NCBI RefSeq assembly: GCF_901000735.1
Contig: NC_081541.1
Coordinates: 23,677,885 to 23,741,884 of the forward strand
From: Corylus avellana
Taxonomy: Eukaryota > Streptophyta > Magnoliopsida > Fagales > Betulaceae
Length of the DNA stretch: 64,000 nt
Direction: 5' to 3'
Position numbers and translations under genes: made by a program. The notes below the pieces were generated by a model. That model ran no database searches. It was given only the letters and a program-made list of their open reading frames with translations, and was not told where the DNA came from. Below are positions 12,376-24,055 of this stretch, in pieces. Position 1 is the first letter of the stretch; every line of letters starts with the position of its first letter.

Positions 12376-12414
12376 GGTGTTTCGGGTGCATGGAGCGCCA
12401 GTGGCTTGTGCACC

Positions 12415-12425
12415 TTTAAATAATA
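12415..12425 (-). promoter_or_regulatory. Possible TATA box of fibrillin gene copy 1
   Basis: On the - strand this reads TATTATTTAAA, 40 bases upstream of the ATG at 12375. It is the only TATA-like stretch close to the start and would give a very short leader. The same sequence precedes the second copy at 19035-19045. This is positional inference only. Confidence 0.3.
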
Positions 12426-12537
12426 TGCCTTACTTTCGATAATGCTACATACTCTAGAAAGCCTGCCTATTTTATTATAAATATAAGTAGCCTTTATTGA
12501 GAATTTAAGAAGGTACAATGAAATAGCTTTAGAATAG

Positions 12538-12980
12538 AATCCGGATCCTCTCCCGTCTTTAACGAACCAGAGACTATTCAGTTTATAGTTGGAATTTCTC
12601 TAGAGAAATCTCAAAAGCTACAAATGAATCACCTTAGCCTCCACTAATAAATAAAAAAATATTTTTTTTATTTTGTGGTTAACTTATCCGTCAGTTAACA
12701 TAAGGTGTTTTAAAAAATAATAATAATAATAAAAAGCCACCCCAAACCTGCAAAATTGCAGAATGGGTTGACGTTGGGGGTGGCCATGGGGTGGTTCAGC
12801 CACCCCAACGTCACCCCATTCTACAATTTTTTATTGTTTATTTTTTTAGAAACACCTTTCCGATAAATTAACCTTAAAATAAAAATATTTTTTTATTTGT
12901 TAGTGGAAGCTGACGTAGCTCAATTGTAGCCTTCTCTAGCGAAATATGAATTGGATAGGACCGGAGACAATCCATTTCTG
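12538..12980. mobile_element. Mutator-like MITE with 9-bp target duplication, copy 1
   Basis: The element is flanked by ttagaatag at 12529-12537 and again at 12981-12989, a perfect 9-bp direct repeat as made by Mutator-like transposases. The 443-bp body is a long imperfect foldback: gctacaaatgaatcacc, cctccactaataaat and gccaccccaa on the left are mirrored on the right. It has no coding capacity. It sits about 160 bases upstream of the fibrillin ATG. Confidence 0.75.
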
Positions 12981-13108
12981 TTAGAATAGTCATTCTCATT
13001 GAATGCCTATTATTAAATTGAGCGGAGCTTAATGAGAAGCACATGTTAAATGATACATGTCACTTTATTAGATATGTTTGTATGAAATAGCTACAAATCA
13101 ATTTGTAG

Positions 13109-13208
13109 NNNNNNNNNNNNNNNNNNNNNNNNNNNNNNNNNNNNNNNNNNNNNNNNNNNNNNNNNNNNNNNNNNNNNNNNNNNNNNNNNNNNNNNNNNNN
13201 NNNNNNNN
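13109..13208. other. Assembly gap of 100 N between duplicate segments
   Basis: Exactly 100 N. The base to the left ends one copy of a 6.4-6.5-kb segment and the base to the right starts the other copy. Confidence 0.99.
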
Positions 13209-14100
13209 TTCTGTTCCAACAGCTTAATAATCTTCTTGGGGAGGACAAAAATACTTGTTCAATATACCTGAAGACTATACAAAACTGAGGAAATCAGTTG
13301 GAGCCTCCTTGTGAAAGACAAGTGCTTGGAAAGCCATGATTGATCTTTTTGAAGGATTAACCAATAAACCAATGATATCTGCAAAGTCACTCAGATTGTC
13401 ATCAGCAAAACGCAAAACACAAATGATGTAAGCTTCAATTTCTAGCATCTTAGATGAAACTAAAATTTCTTGGATCCATTGTAGATCGACTTATTATATA
13501 AGATCATTGAAGGTCTGATTATTGGGTATCCAATATGAGTGCTATCTTTAGCCTGAAAATTGCACTCCGTCCTGGTCAAGCAAAATGGAGGCTAAAAAGC
13601 TATAGTGCGCTAACGAACAAATAACGGATTGAGCTTTAGAAAGCCGTTGCGTTAGCACATCTAACCTTACATAAACATCTACTATGAAAAAGTTTGTCCG
13701 ATTCAGGTAATATTAGCTTTCCACTTGCAATCTAAACAGACTGAGGTTAGTTTTTTTTTTTTTTGTAAGGTTCAAAAACATTGTGCTTACAAACTTGGTA
13801 AATTACATGTAGCATTTTGATAGAATAACTCAACTTTTTCTTATATAATTTGTAAATCATCTATTATTTTGTACACATGTGCTTTTGTGTGGTATTGTAT
13901 ACATAATAGCACGTTAGATGCCAATATATTAATAATACAATGAAAAACACCAGCACATTGCGCAGGTTATAGGGTAGTTTATATAAGGCAAAATATGACC
14001 AAAACTGTGTTTAAGCGACACTCTGCATAATTTGTCCACTCTCTCGATTGGGACAGCGGGATGGCCAAACCATTACAGATGCTGCAATGTGATTTGCACA

Positions 14101-17100
14101 TTAAACGGGAACTCGGTAGGAGGGATCAACCATTTTTAGGATGAACAAGTTTCCTTTGTCTCCTCTGGATACTCTGTCAAAAAACAAATAATAATAATTT
14201 TAATTTCAAAAGAAAGGAAAGGTGTAATTGAGGAATTCATTACACATTAAATTACATCCTTCATCTTTAAGGTTTCTGTTTAAATGAATCCCCAGAATGC
14301 TCAGGTCATATATAATGATGAACAAACCATGTGGGTGTCAAGTGGATCCATCTTGTGCCCATGGAGAATCAAACAAAACTGGTCTCTCCATCTACTTATC
14401 TCCACATCATCGCTGATGTCATTTTGTCACAAAGGCTAAATGCTAAGTCAACCAGACATGACAAAAAACAAAAACAAAAAGGAGAAAAAAAAGGGGGCAA
14501 ACAGAAAAAATATGAAAAGAAAAAAAAAGATGGACACAGCCACCCCTTGATTAGCTACCGCAGGTTGTGGGTGTAGCTCGACCACCCCAAGTTTGGTGCT
14601 CAAGGGTGGCCAAACCAATCTTAACGGTACGGTCGCCTCTTTGGCCTTTTTGGATTGGTCGACCAACTCCAAATTTGGCATTTGAGAGAGGTTCAGCCAC
14701 TACTCTTTCACTTTACAATGTGTACAAGATACATTTCCTGGTAGTTATTTGGCTCCTACTCAGCTTTGTTCCTTTTTTTCAGATCAGTCAGTTTGCTTTT
14801 AATCAAGCATGTATAAGCATTTAGTGGTAATAACTTATCTGTTATGCTTGCTTCTTACTACCAAAATGAGTTTTAAGAGTTGGCTGAGCAGGCAATAGAA
14901 AAGGAATCTGGAAGCCTACAGTCGGGTTCACAGGATAATTTTCAAAGTTACATGAACAGCATATCCCAAACATTAACTTACCGCAATTCTTCATCCAAAT
15001 AAGTAATTTCCAATTCACCACGAGCTCTTTCAGGAGCCTTAATAGGTATCTGTATGCCAAGATGAAATAAATCATATATGTTAAGTAAATTACTCTATAG
15101 AAATTCAGAGATGTGCATTCAAATTATTTGGGTAGATACTTTGATGATATATCACTGTGAAGCAAACGAAGCTCCATAACATTTAGGATAGTGCAATATA
15201 ATTTATCAAACAGCACATATATATGTTTGAATGTATGTATTTTTGTATAATTAATTAGCTGGTTGCCAAAATGCCTGCTCTTTAAGGCTTAGTTCTATCC
15301 TAGAGGCATATCATCAAGGTTCCCTATTTCCATTAACGAAAACATATCTCATACAGGGAACTGATGAAACCATAAGGGAATGCATGATATTTAAAAATTA
15401 TGCTTCTATCTTGTTCTAATACACAATTAGTCCTGTCTTTACAAAAGATTGAGGAAGTTTAGGAATGGTGGGGAACCAACCACTCACCATTGAACAGTGA
15501 CATCTCCAAGTGGCCTTTCATCAAAAAAAAAAAAAAAAGAATCAAGAAAATGATGACCCCAAGATTACTTACCAAACCTGCAATTTTGAAATAATCAAAT
15601 TTCACGGCCACTTTTCTTGCATTAAGAGGTGTTAAATCCGCCGTTACCTACAAAATGTTGATAAAACTTTTCAGGCAATTGTAAGCGCTAGAATGCATCA
15701 GTCTCTGAATATATAACTACAAATTTGATTTGTTAGTAGCTGTAAAAATGAGTTTTTCAATGCTACGTTCAACATCATTGGGGCAGTGTTGTGAGATGAC
15801 AAAATAAAGTCTAGTTTGGCACTGACAATTTGTAGAACCCAAATCAGCAGCATCTGTCATTAACACTGCCAGATGATAGTTATATCAAAGTTCATGCTAC
15901 ACTTAGTACAAAAAATAGGCATAATAAAGGCCCAAAACACCTTAAAAAGCCCAAAAGCCCATATAAAAAAAAAGCTGTTATAAAACCGCCGGTTATTAGT
16001 TTGAATAACGGCTAACCGCCGGTTATAAAATAACCACAAACCTCTTAACGGCTCTCTTGTATACTTCCTGTGTACTTGGGTTGCGCCCCTCTGCGCTCTT
16101 TTAATGCATTATTACTTATCAAAAAAAAAAAAAAAATAACCACAAACCGCTTAAGCAAAGCGGTTGCGGTTATTAAAATCTAATAACCGCCTTAGGCAGT
16201 TGCGGTTAGCGGTTTTAACCAATAACTGTAACCGTAACCGCAACTGCTTGTACACCCCTAGTTAACGAGGCATAAGGTGAACAAAAATATTTTAGTCAAA
16301 GCAACTTACATAATATAACTCAATGTCAATGCTTGTACTAAATAATCATTGTTGAAACACAAAAGTAAGAAAGAAAAAGAAGCAAAAGTTAAACACATGG
16401 ACAGAGTAAATTGTATATACCTGGTTGAAGAATGGCCAAGATTCCATGTTCTGGGCCCTAAGTGTATCCAAATTGATCCCTTGGTAGTTTCCACTCGATC
16501 TCAGAAATTTGGGTCTCTGTCAAAACATTACTTTCCAGGTGATTGTAATTTATAGGACCAACATAAAAGTGAAAATATCCGATTTTAAATTTTGCATACC
16601 TTTATTTTTTGTTCATTTATCATAAAAGAAAAACATACCATATTTTCGTAAGAAAAGTGATTTTCTAGCAATTCAATAAGTAAATAGAACCAACAAAAGA
16701 TTAGGAGTGCAAACTGGATTCAGCTAGCCTCACATAACACTTAGACAAAATGAATCCAATCAGTTTTCCTTTTTAACTCTCTTTTTGTTCCCGAGTGATG
16801 TCTATTAAGGAAATGAATTATAGTCTAAAACTATATCACAATTAGAGATTATTCGTAACAAGGAAGAGCTTAAAAGCTTGTTCGTGTCTGTGGGGAAGTG
16901 AGCAGTGCAGGAGATACAATTGTTTTTATTATTTTTCAAGTTTTCTCAACAAAAACTGCATGTAAAACTCCTGGTCAAACTAGTAGTGAGATGACCCTAA
17001 AAGAGAAGGGATCTGCTTTTATTTCCTTTTTCATATCAAGTACAAAAAGAAAGAAGGCATAACAAGTGAATAGGAGAAAGTGTTAAACTACCAATTATCC

Positions 17101-18994
17101 CAAAAGCTTAGAAAGAGATAAATTTAATTATTTAATAATTACTTTAACACTCCCCATCACGTGTGCGCTCAAACTCCATTTTAATAGGTGAGGCCCAATA
17201 CGTGGAATATATAATTTAAATGAGAGGTGATTTGACGAAGTTAAGGTTCGAACTCAAGACCTTTGGCTTTGATACCATGTTAAACTACCAGTTATCCCAA
17301 AAGCTTAAATTATTAAATGATTAAATTTACCTTTTTCTATCAACTTAAGCTTTTGGAATAACTGATAGTTTAAGAGGAAGAATAAATGACTGTTGAACCT
17401 CTTCACATTCCCAATACGAAATTTGCAAATGATAATTAAGGGAAGAATAATTGTTAGGAGAATAGGAGGAAGAACAAATGACAGTTGAACCTCTTCAAAT
17501 TCCCAACAAAAAATTTTCAAATGATGCCTCAGGAAAGACATAGATTATAGCTATGCAGATACATAATAAAATTCACCTGGGTTTGCAAAATCGAGGTTGA
17601 AGTAGTGTATATAAGCTCCCATTTGCCATTGAGTAAATTAGATTTGAGTGGTTCCTTTATTGGGTTAGCAGCCTCAAGCTTCCTTGCTATCTATTTAAAA
17701 ACAAATTTCCAAGCATCAAACAAAATAATGCACATACTGCAGAGGCATCAGTAATTAAGGTAAGCCGATTTCTTTTGAGATATAATGACATATTATAATA
17801 TAATCAGAGCTCACCATTAGGAGTCTATTCAAAAATGATTATGGAAAAACTACACTTGACCCCCTCAATTTATCACACAATTTGCGATGTCTCCCTCAAT
17901 CTTTTAATTTGATTAATGCACCTACTGATCTACCATTGGATTTGGGCTTGCAATGTCCCCATTCCAACCCTAAAATGACAAAAATAATATGCATAAAAAA
18001 ATAAAATAAAATAAATAAAAAATAAAAAAATGGGAAAAGTTCACATATCCCTCTCAAACTACTACCTAAATGACAACGTCACCTCCCCCTCCCCTAAAAC
18101 TTTCAATTGCAACAATGTCCCCTCAAACTACCCACAAAAAAGAAAAAAAAAAAAAAAAGTCCACTCCCTTTTTCATTTTTTAATTTTATTAAGGGTATTT
18201 TCGGTATTAGAGGGACATCGACAATTTTTGATAGTTTGGGGTGGGACATTTTCGCAATTGAAAGTTTGGAGGGAACATTGTCAATTGGATGGTAGTTTGA
18301 GTGGAGGTATGTGGACATTTTCCAAGTGTTTTGATGCTTAAAAATGGCCTAAATTCCATAATTTGAGAATCAGGGATCCTAATCCCAAATTCACTGACAT
18401 AAATTAGAAAAAACTATCTTTATAACAAATTTAATGATACAAAATCTAACTATCTAAGCAAGTGGCAAAATACACAACCAAACCAGTCCTCCTTCAAAAG
18501 GCAAATTTTTCTTATCCATTAATCTCTCAATTACCAAACTTTGAACAAGCGCATTATACCCATTTTCATATAAAACATAATTTCTAGAAAAAATAAAATA
18601 AAATTTTAAGTGAGAAAAATAAGAACCCAGAAATCAAATCAAAGGTATATAGGAGGAGGAGACAAGAATTGATGAGACCAACCTGATCAACAGTTTGCTG
18701 GTCTTCGGCAGTGGCGTCGGCTCCGCGATCAAGCGGCGCAATGGCCTGAAGAAGCTCGTCCTTGAGAGTCTTTGCATCTTTGCCTTTGTTCAAGAAAGCG
18801 GGAAAGAAGGAAACTTTGGCTCTCCATTTCTCAGTGCTTGAGAGTTTGTGGGAGATGGGTTTGGGTGGGAAGTGAAAGGTAGTGAGAGGAGGAGGAAAGG
18901 AGAGGAGCTTAGGAGTTGAAAGCGTAGAGGATTGAGTTGTGGTGAGAGTGAGGGTTGAAAGAGTGTGAGAAGATAAGGCCATGGCCATGGACAT
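14101..18994 (-). CDS. PAP4: Plastid-lipid-associated protein (fibrillin), PAP4/FBN3-like, copy 2
   Basis: Second complete version of the fibrillin gene. Exons: 18683-18994, 17577-17690, 16421-16516, 15573-15647, 14982-15049 and 14101-14173. They total 738 bases (245 residues), all in frame. It lacks four residues of the Pro/His-rich part of the presumed transit peptide (SFPPPLTT against [12 protein letters not shown]) and has KVAVKF where copy 1 has KVVVKF. All fibrillin motifs are kept. A one-base insertion just upstream of the ATG opens the frame to an earlier ATG at 19213. That extension lies partly inside a MITE and is absent from copy 1, so I keep MSMAMA at 18994 as the start. It is probably the other allele of the same gene rather than a paralog. 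Confidence 0.85.
16043..16136 (+). mobile_element. 5'-truncated LINE tail inserted only in copy 2
   Basis: Copy 2 carries 94 extra bases: tcttgtatacttcctgtg, gtacttgggttgcgcccct, ttaatgcattattacttatc and a poly-A run. They are bordered by taaccacaaacc at 16031-16042 and 16137-16148, a 12-bp target-site duplication. Copy 1 has a single, near-identical site (taaccacaaact) near 9505. Related 3' tails occur at 59345-59427 and 60944-61097, so this is an active or recently active LINE family end. Confidence 0.85.
17081..17350 (-). mobile_element. TRIM-like miniature LTR element, copy 2
   Basis: Counterpart of the element at 10451-10720, with the same tgttaaactacc direct repeats and the ggctttgatacca primer-site complement. 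A few substitutions separate the two. Confidence 0.5.
18032..18323. mobile_element. Foldback MITE in fibrillin intron 1, copy 2
   Basis: Same 292-bp foldback as at 11401-11692, with the same arms and position within the gene. Confidence 0.65.
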
Positions 18995-19157
18995 GTGTGT
19001 TTCGGGTGCATGGAGCGCCAGTGGCTTGTGCACCTTTAAATAATATGCCTTACTTTCGATAATGCTACATACTCTAGAAAGCCTGCCTATTTTATTATAA
19101 ATATATGTAGCCTTTATTGAGAATTTGAGAAGGTACAATGAAATAGCTTTAGAATAG

Positions 19158-19602
19158 AATCCGGATCCTCTCCTGTCTTTTAACGGACCGGACACTATCC
19201 AGTTTACAGTCAAAATTTCTCTAGAGAAATCTCAAAAGCTACAAATGAATCACCTCAGCCTCCACTAATAAATAAAAACATATTTTTTTTATTTTGTGGT
19301 TAACTTATCCGTCAGTTAACATAAGGTGTTTTAAAAAATAATAATAATAATAAAAAGCCACCCCAAACCTACAAAATTGCAGAAATGGGTTGACGTTGGG
19401 GGTGGCCATGGGGTGGTTCAGCCACCCCAACGTCACCCCATTCTACAATTTTTTATTTTTTATTTTTTTAGAAACACCTTCAGGATAAATTAACCCTAAA
19501 ATAAAAATATTTTTTTATTTGTTAGTGGAGGCTGACGTAGCTCATTTGTAGCCTTCTCTAGCGAAATATGAATTGGATAGGACCGGAGACGATCCATTTC
19601 TG
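19158..19602. mobile_element. Mutator-like MITE with 9-bp target duplication, copy 2
   Basis: Counterpart of 12538-12980, again bordered by ttagaatag at 19149-19157 and 19603-19611. The foldback arms are slightly diverged from copy 1. Confidence 0.7.
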
Positions 19603-19730
19603 TTAGAATAGTCATTCTCATTGAATGCCTATTATTAAATTGAGCGGAGCTTAATGAGAAGCACATGTTAAATGATACATGTCACTTTATTAGATATGTT
19701 TGTATGAAATAGCTACAAATCAATTTGTAG

Positions 19731-22588
19731 CAAATTTTTGTCCCTAAAATATTATTAATTAGCTATTTTATTCCACCTTTTTTTTTCATTTTTAATAAAA
19801 ATTATTCATTTTATTTTTTAATGAAATAATCATTACGCGTACCAAATGTACCTTATATATTTATTTTACAATTGTTCAACAATTTTGATGTGGTTCTCCA
19901 AATCAACCATTGGATCATTTTTTTTTTTTTTTAACAATGATTAATCCGAAGAGTTAATTGGGAATGCTATGTCAATGAATGTTGGATAGAACTATTATGG
20001 GGGACTGTTAACTATTAAGGGATAGTCCAAATCGTGATAATATGATTTTTTTTTTTTCTTAATTATATAACAATTGGTCCAGTGTCACTATTTAATTGGT
20101 GCTGAACGTCAAGTTAATGGATTTTGTCATTTTTTTCCTAAAGGTATGGACTAAATTTTTTTTTTTTTGTCTTATCATAGGGAGTGATTAATCACTTTTT
20201 AAATTTTAGTGAGTTATTTTTCAAAACTTCAAACCACTTGGACCTAAAGCACATTTATCCCAAATAATTAACCAACAGCTCAAGCTAATATGGACCTTAA
20301 TCACCTCACCAACGAAAGATAATTACAAGTAGCATCTCCCATTAGATTAGGGTGGGAATAGAATTCTAAGTCATTAGAATTATATTATTTAAAATTAGGA
20401 TTATGATTAATTAAGAGTTTTTAACAATTTATGTGTCATCTTATTGTGTCTATTTAAAAATCAGCTTGTGATTAATAAAAAAAAATCAAAAAAAGTACTT
20501 GGCAAATTGTAGTATTCTCTCTCCCTAAGTGTGTAACGCCCTCAAAGTTGGACTGCTTAATTTGATCCATCTTGGTAAGGTTATTGGCAATATCCTCAAC
20601 CAATTAATTAGTAGTTTGTTGATGGTATTACTCATTAAACATAACAGAATAAAATAAGCGGAAATAGGAATTCCATGATCTGAGGTTTCTATAATATAAA
20701 TATTCAATAGTATCATCAATTATAGACCTAAAGCCTTCAACAATATTCTATATATATACAAACTTGATAATGTGTAATATTCACTTAGCGTTTTCATCTT
20801 AGTGAACTTTCTTAGTAAGTAAACATCACATGAAAATAATCTATGAAATAAGTCATTGATAGACTTAAAATGACTTTTTATAATACCATATCTAGTGGAA
20901 AATGTATAGTAACAAATTCATAAAACGAGGCATGGTTTCATGATAATTTCACTTTGAGGTATTTAAAACATAACATCTTATTTACCGTAAAACAATAACT
21001 TTATCTCATTATATCATTTCCTACATCATAATGCCCGTATCTTACCATTATATGGTCGATGTCACTTTATCAACCTTTCCATACGTTTTCATACCAATAC
21101 ATGAGGTACTATATCATATTAGTAAATTAACCCTCAAACTCTATACAAGTTGGCAAAATATACAAGATTCTATATAGGTAATTTGTATTGTATTGTTTTC
21201 CTTGCCACAAGGAACCATAAACAGACTGATTAGACTGTCCTACTAGCACCCCATCACAAGGTAATTACTGCGTCAAAAAAATTGCAAAACCCAAGTACAG
21301 GCTATCGCAAATAATAAATTCTCGATAAGACCGAAGTCAATTCACATGGAATGGTAGCCACTAGAATAAAATTTATATCATTGTGTAGAAAAATTTCCAC
21401 TAAGAAGTGGAGCAATTGAGTGATTAAATTAACAAGATTAAATTAACAAGACTCCTATTCTTGTATTCACGGTTGGCCGGATGAGACAAGGATTTTTGCT
21501 TTTCTTCTTTTTCATTTTGGGCCCACGTAGTACAAATGAGATAAGAGAGATTGTCTTCTTTGTTGCTTCTACACGTGTAACACATTTCAGAAAAAGTAAG
21601 AGCCTCAACTTTCTTTTGTCAACTCTACAGCTTACTTTTGTAGATGAGCCATTGTCTTAGGATAAAGGGTGTGTTGGCACCACTTTTTTCTTTGTTATTG
21701 TAGCCGAAAATGATTGATGTAGCATAAAATTTTAAATTTTTTGTATTAAAAAATATAAATGTTTCGTTTTGTAATTTTCTTTATTTCAATAATAATAAAA
21801 ATGAATGATTTAATATAAAAAGTAAAAAAAAATTAAAATGTTTTTATGTTGATTATTTTGAAAAAAATGGTGTATAAACGGTAACAAAGGGATGAAGCGG
21901 TTTCCCGGGATTTCAGCTGTTGAAAAGGCCATGCATTGCAGTATTTCAACACAAAGTTGCCATTTTTCTCTTCTTCTCCCCACAGGATCCATATCCCCTC
22001 CAATTGAGGGGAAAATTGGAGAATCTCCAATTGTGAATCATAGCCGTCCATTTTTATCCAACAGCCCACATCATGGCACGTGTCCCACTTAAGTTAAATA
22101 ATAAAATATTAATTAATTTTTAAGAAGAAAAATCAAAATCAAAATCAAAAAATATTAAAATCAAAAAATAAAAAGATAAAATCAAATAATAAAAAACTAG
22201 GGTGGCAGATCCACCCCTAAGGGCCATGAAGCCACCCCCAACCGAGTTCGGCCACCCTGATAAAATCAAATAATAAAAATCTGTGTGTGCTTCAATTTTA
22301 GAACATGTGCTTAGCAGAGATTTGATGTGATTCTTTGATTGATTCATCAAAAAAAAAATTGATTTCTTTTTTGTAATGTTTATTTTTGTAAGGATTCATA
22401 AAAGAAAAAAAAATGAAAAAAAAAAAAAGATTTCTTCTTTTGTAGTGTTTATTTATGTGTTTAATGATTTTTTTGTTGGGTTTCTATGACTCTTTTTTTT
22501 TTGGGGGGGGGGTTGTTTGAAATAGAGGTGTATCAAAGAGATCAAGAAAGAGAGTTAGTTTGCTTTTGTGTGCTTCATATATATATAT
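19731..22588. other. AT-rich intergenic DNA, no gene seen
   Basis: Contains poly-T runs, a tgtaacgccctcaaag motif near 20533 that resembles the start of some plant LTRs, and a GC-rich GGTGGC foldback at 22195-22260. A stretch near 21300-21380 also looks repeat-derived, but I cannot classify it. No open frame resembles a known protein. Confidence 0.5.
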
Positions 22589-23000
22589 GGGAAAATTACA
22601 GTTTACCCCCCAAAGTTGACAGCGTTTTTCAATTCGAACATCAAAGTTTCAATTTTTGCAATTCACCCCCACAAAGTTTCAATTTTTTTTTTTTTTCAAT
22701 TTGACCAATATTATCTCAAAATTCTCATTCTACCCCTGATTTTTATTTTTTTTATGAAAAGAAAAAAATTTGGGGGTGCAAAAATGGCTAGATGGCCAAA
22801 GGGGTGGCTATGGACACTCCGAATTTTTTTATAAAAAATAAAAAATAAATAAAAATTAGGGGCGATATGGGAAGTTTTGGATACAATTGGTCAAATTATA
22901 AAAATTTGGAACTTTGAGGGGGTTGATTGCAAAAATTGAAACTTTGATGTTCGAATTGAAAAACGCTGTCAACTTTGAGATGGTAAACTGTAATTTTCCC
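22589..23000. mobile_element. Foldback MITE, 412 bp
   Basis: Left end gggaaaattacagtttac and right end gtaaactgtaattttccc are exact reverse complements. The symmetry continues inward (caaagttgacagcgttttt against aaaacgctgtcaactttga). Both flanks are (AT)n, so the target duplication cannot be read. The loop holds a GGTGGC-type stretch. The right arm is repeated after the second gap (28565-28735) as part of the 5.6-kb duplication. Confidence 0.75.
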
Positions 23001-24055
23001 TATATATATATAATAAAGAAGGGACATGCATCTTATTGAATAATTGTATGACTTTATAGTTATATATGTGCTGCTGACAGTGAAAGAACATGAGAGTAAC
23101 ATTTTTTATATGATGTTTTTAGTTCATAGGGAATTAGAGATAATCAGAGAGAGCCTGAGAGTCTGAGGCGTGAGATAGAGTGAGACTTAATGATGTAATT
23201 TTTGGTATATAAAAACATTTTCCATTTAACTTACAGTATGATGTTTCTACCCACTGAGTATGCGACTCACTTGCTTTCTCTTTCTCTTTTACAATTTTAT
23301 AAAAAAACAACCCAGGTGAAGTCATCAATGAAGACAGAAGCAACTTTCAGCAGGAATGGAATAAAGTTTGAAGTTTATTTGGTGTGTTGTAATATTATTA
23401 TGAAACTATAATATTATGGAATATTTTTGTTTATGGAATTATTATAACCTCATGAGAAATGCATATCTCTTTACTACGGGAAGGGGGGGTGTTAGAGAGA
23501 AATTACAAGTGAATTTGCCAAAGCTTCCCATATCTTGTGTCACATAAATTGAGAAATTGACTTTATGATTATCCTATTTGAGTCCCGGCAGACAGCACCT
23601 TGATAAATGGCTGATTTTACTTGAGAGTTTTTTTTGCCCCTTTCTACTTTTGTAATGTTAATATGTTATGCTATCACACCAATACCAATTGCATGGAATT
23701 AAGCACGTGTCATCCCACTAGTATATATTTATACTTTAAATTATTATGTAAATTATTATGTATATCTATTTATATATACTTTCAATTATTCTATATATAT
23801 ATATATACTTTAAACCTTGTTGTACATATATATACACGTGGAGGTACTACATATGTATATATAGATTTATGAATACTTTGAATCATCATACATATATATA
23901 TCGATATATCTTGAAGCATTCTAGGATGTACGTGTATTTATAAATACTTCAAAACATTATATATATCTATCTTTTTTTTTTTAATTTTTTTAATTTTTAA
24001 ATGTTTTTTAATTTTTTTTTTAATTTTTTTAATTTTTAATTTTTAATTTTTTTTC
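23001..24055. other. AT-rich intergenic DNA with TATA-type simple repeats
   Basis: Holds many (TA)n stretches (23720-23960) and a T-rich tract at 23970-24055 that is the reversed poly-A tail of the adjoining - strand LINE. No gene seen. Repeated unchanged at 28736-29790. Confidence 0.5.

Larger units (their letters stand above)
6670..13108. repeat. Duplicated segment, copy 1 (left of the 13109 gap)
   Basis: This stretch matches 13209-19730 nearly base for base, with scattered substitutions and small indels. It runs exactly up to the N run, and the second copy begins exactly after it. It carries the whole fibrillin gene and its flanking MITE. The layout fits two unmerged haplotype contigs better than a tandem duplication. 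Confidence 0.9.
13209..19730. repeat. Duplicated segment, copy 2 (right of the 13109 gap)
   Basis: Nearly identical to 6670-13108. Clear differences include a 12-base in-frame deletion in fibrillin exon 1, a LINE-tail insertion at 16043-16136 and many single-base changes. Sequence to the right (from 19731) is unique, so this copy joins the downstream contig. Confidence 0.9.

Noticed and set aside
13060..13248. Open frames across N runs (also at 28256-28621)
   Set aside because: They are products of unknown bases in assembly gaps.
18995..19213. Upstream in-frame extension of fibrillin copy 2 to an earlier ATG
   Set aside because: It depends on a one-base insertion absent from copy 1 and reaches into a MITE. 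The conserved start MSMAMA is downstream.
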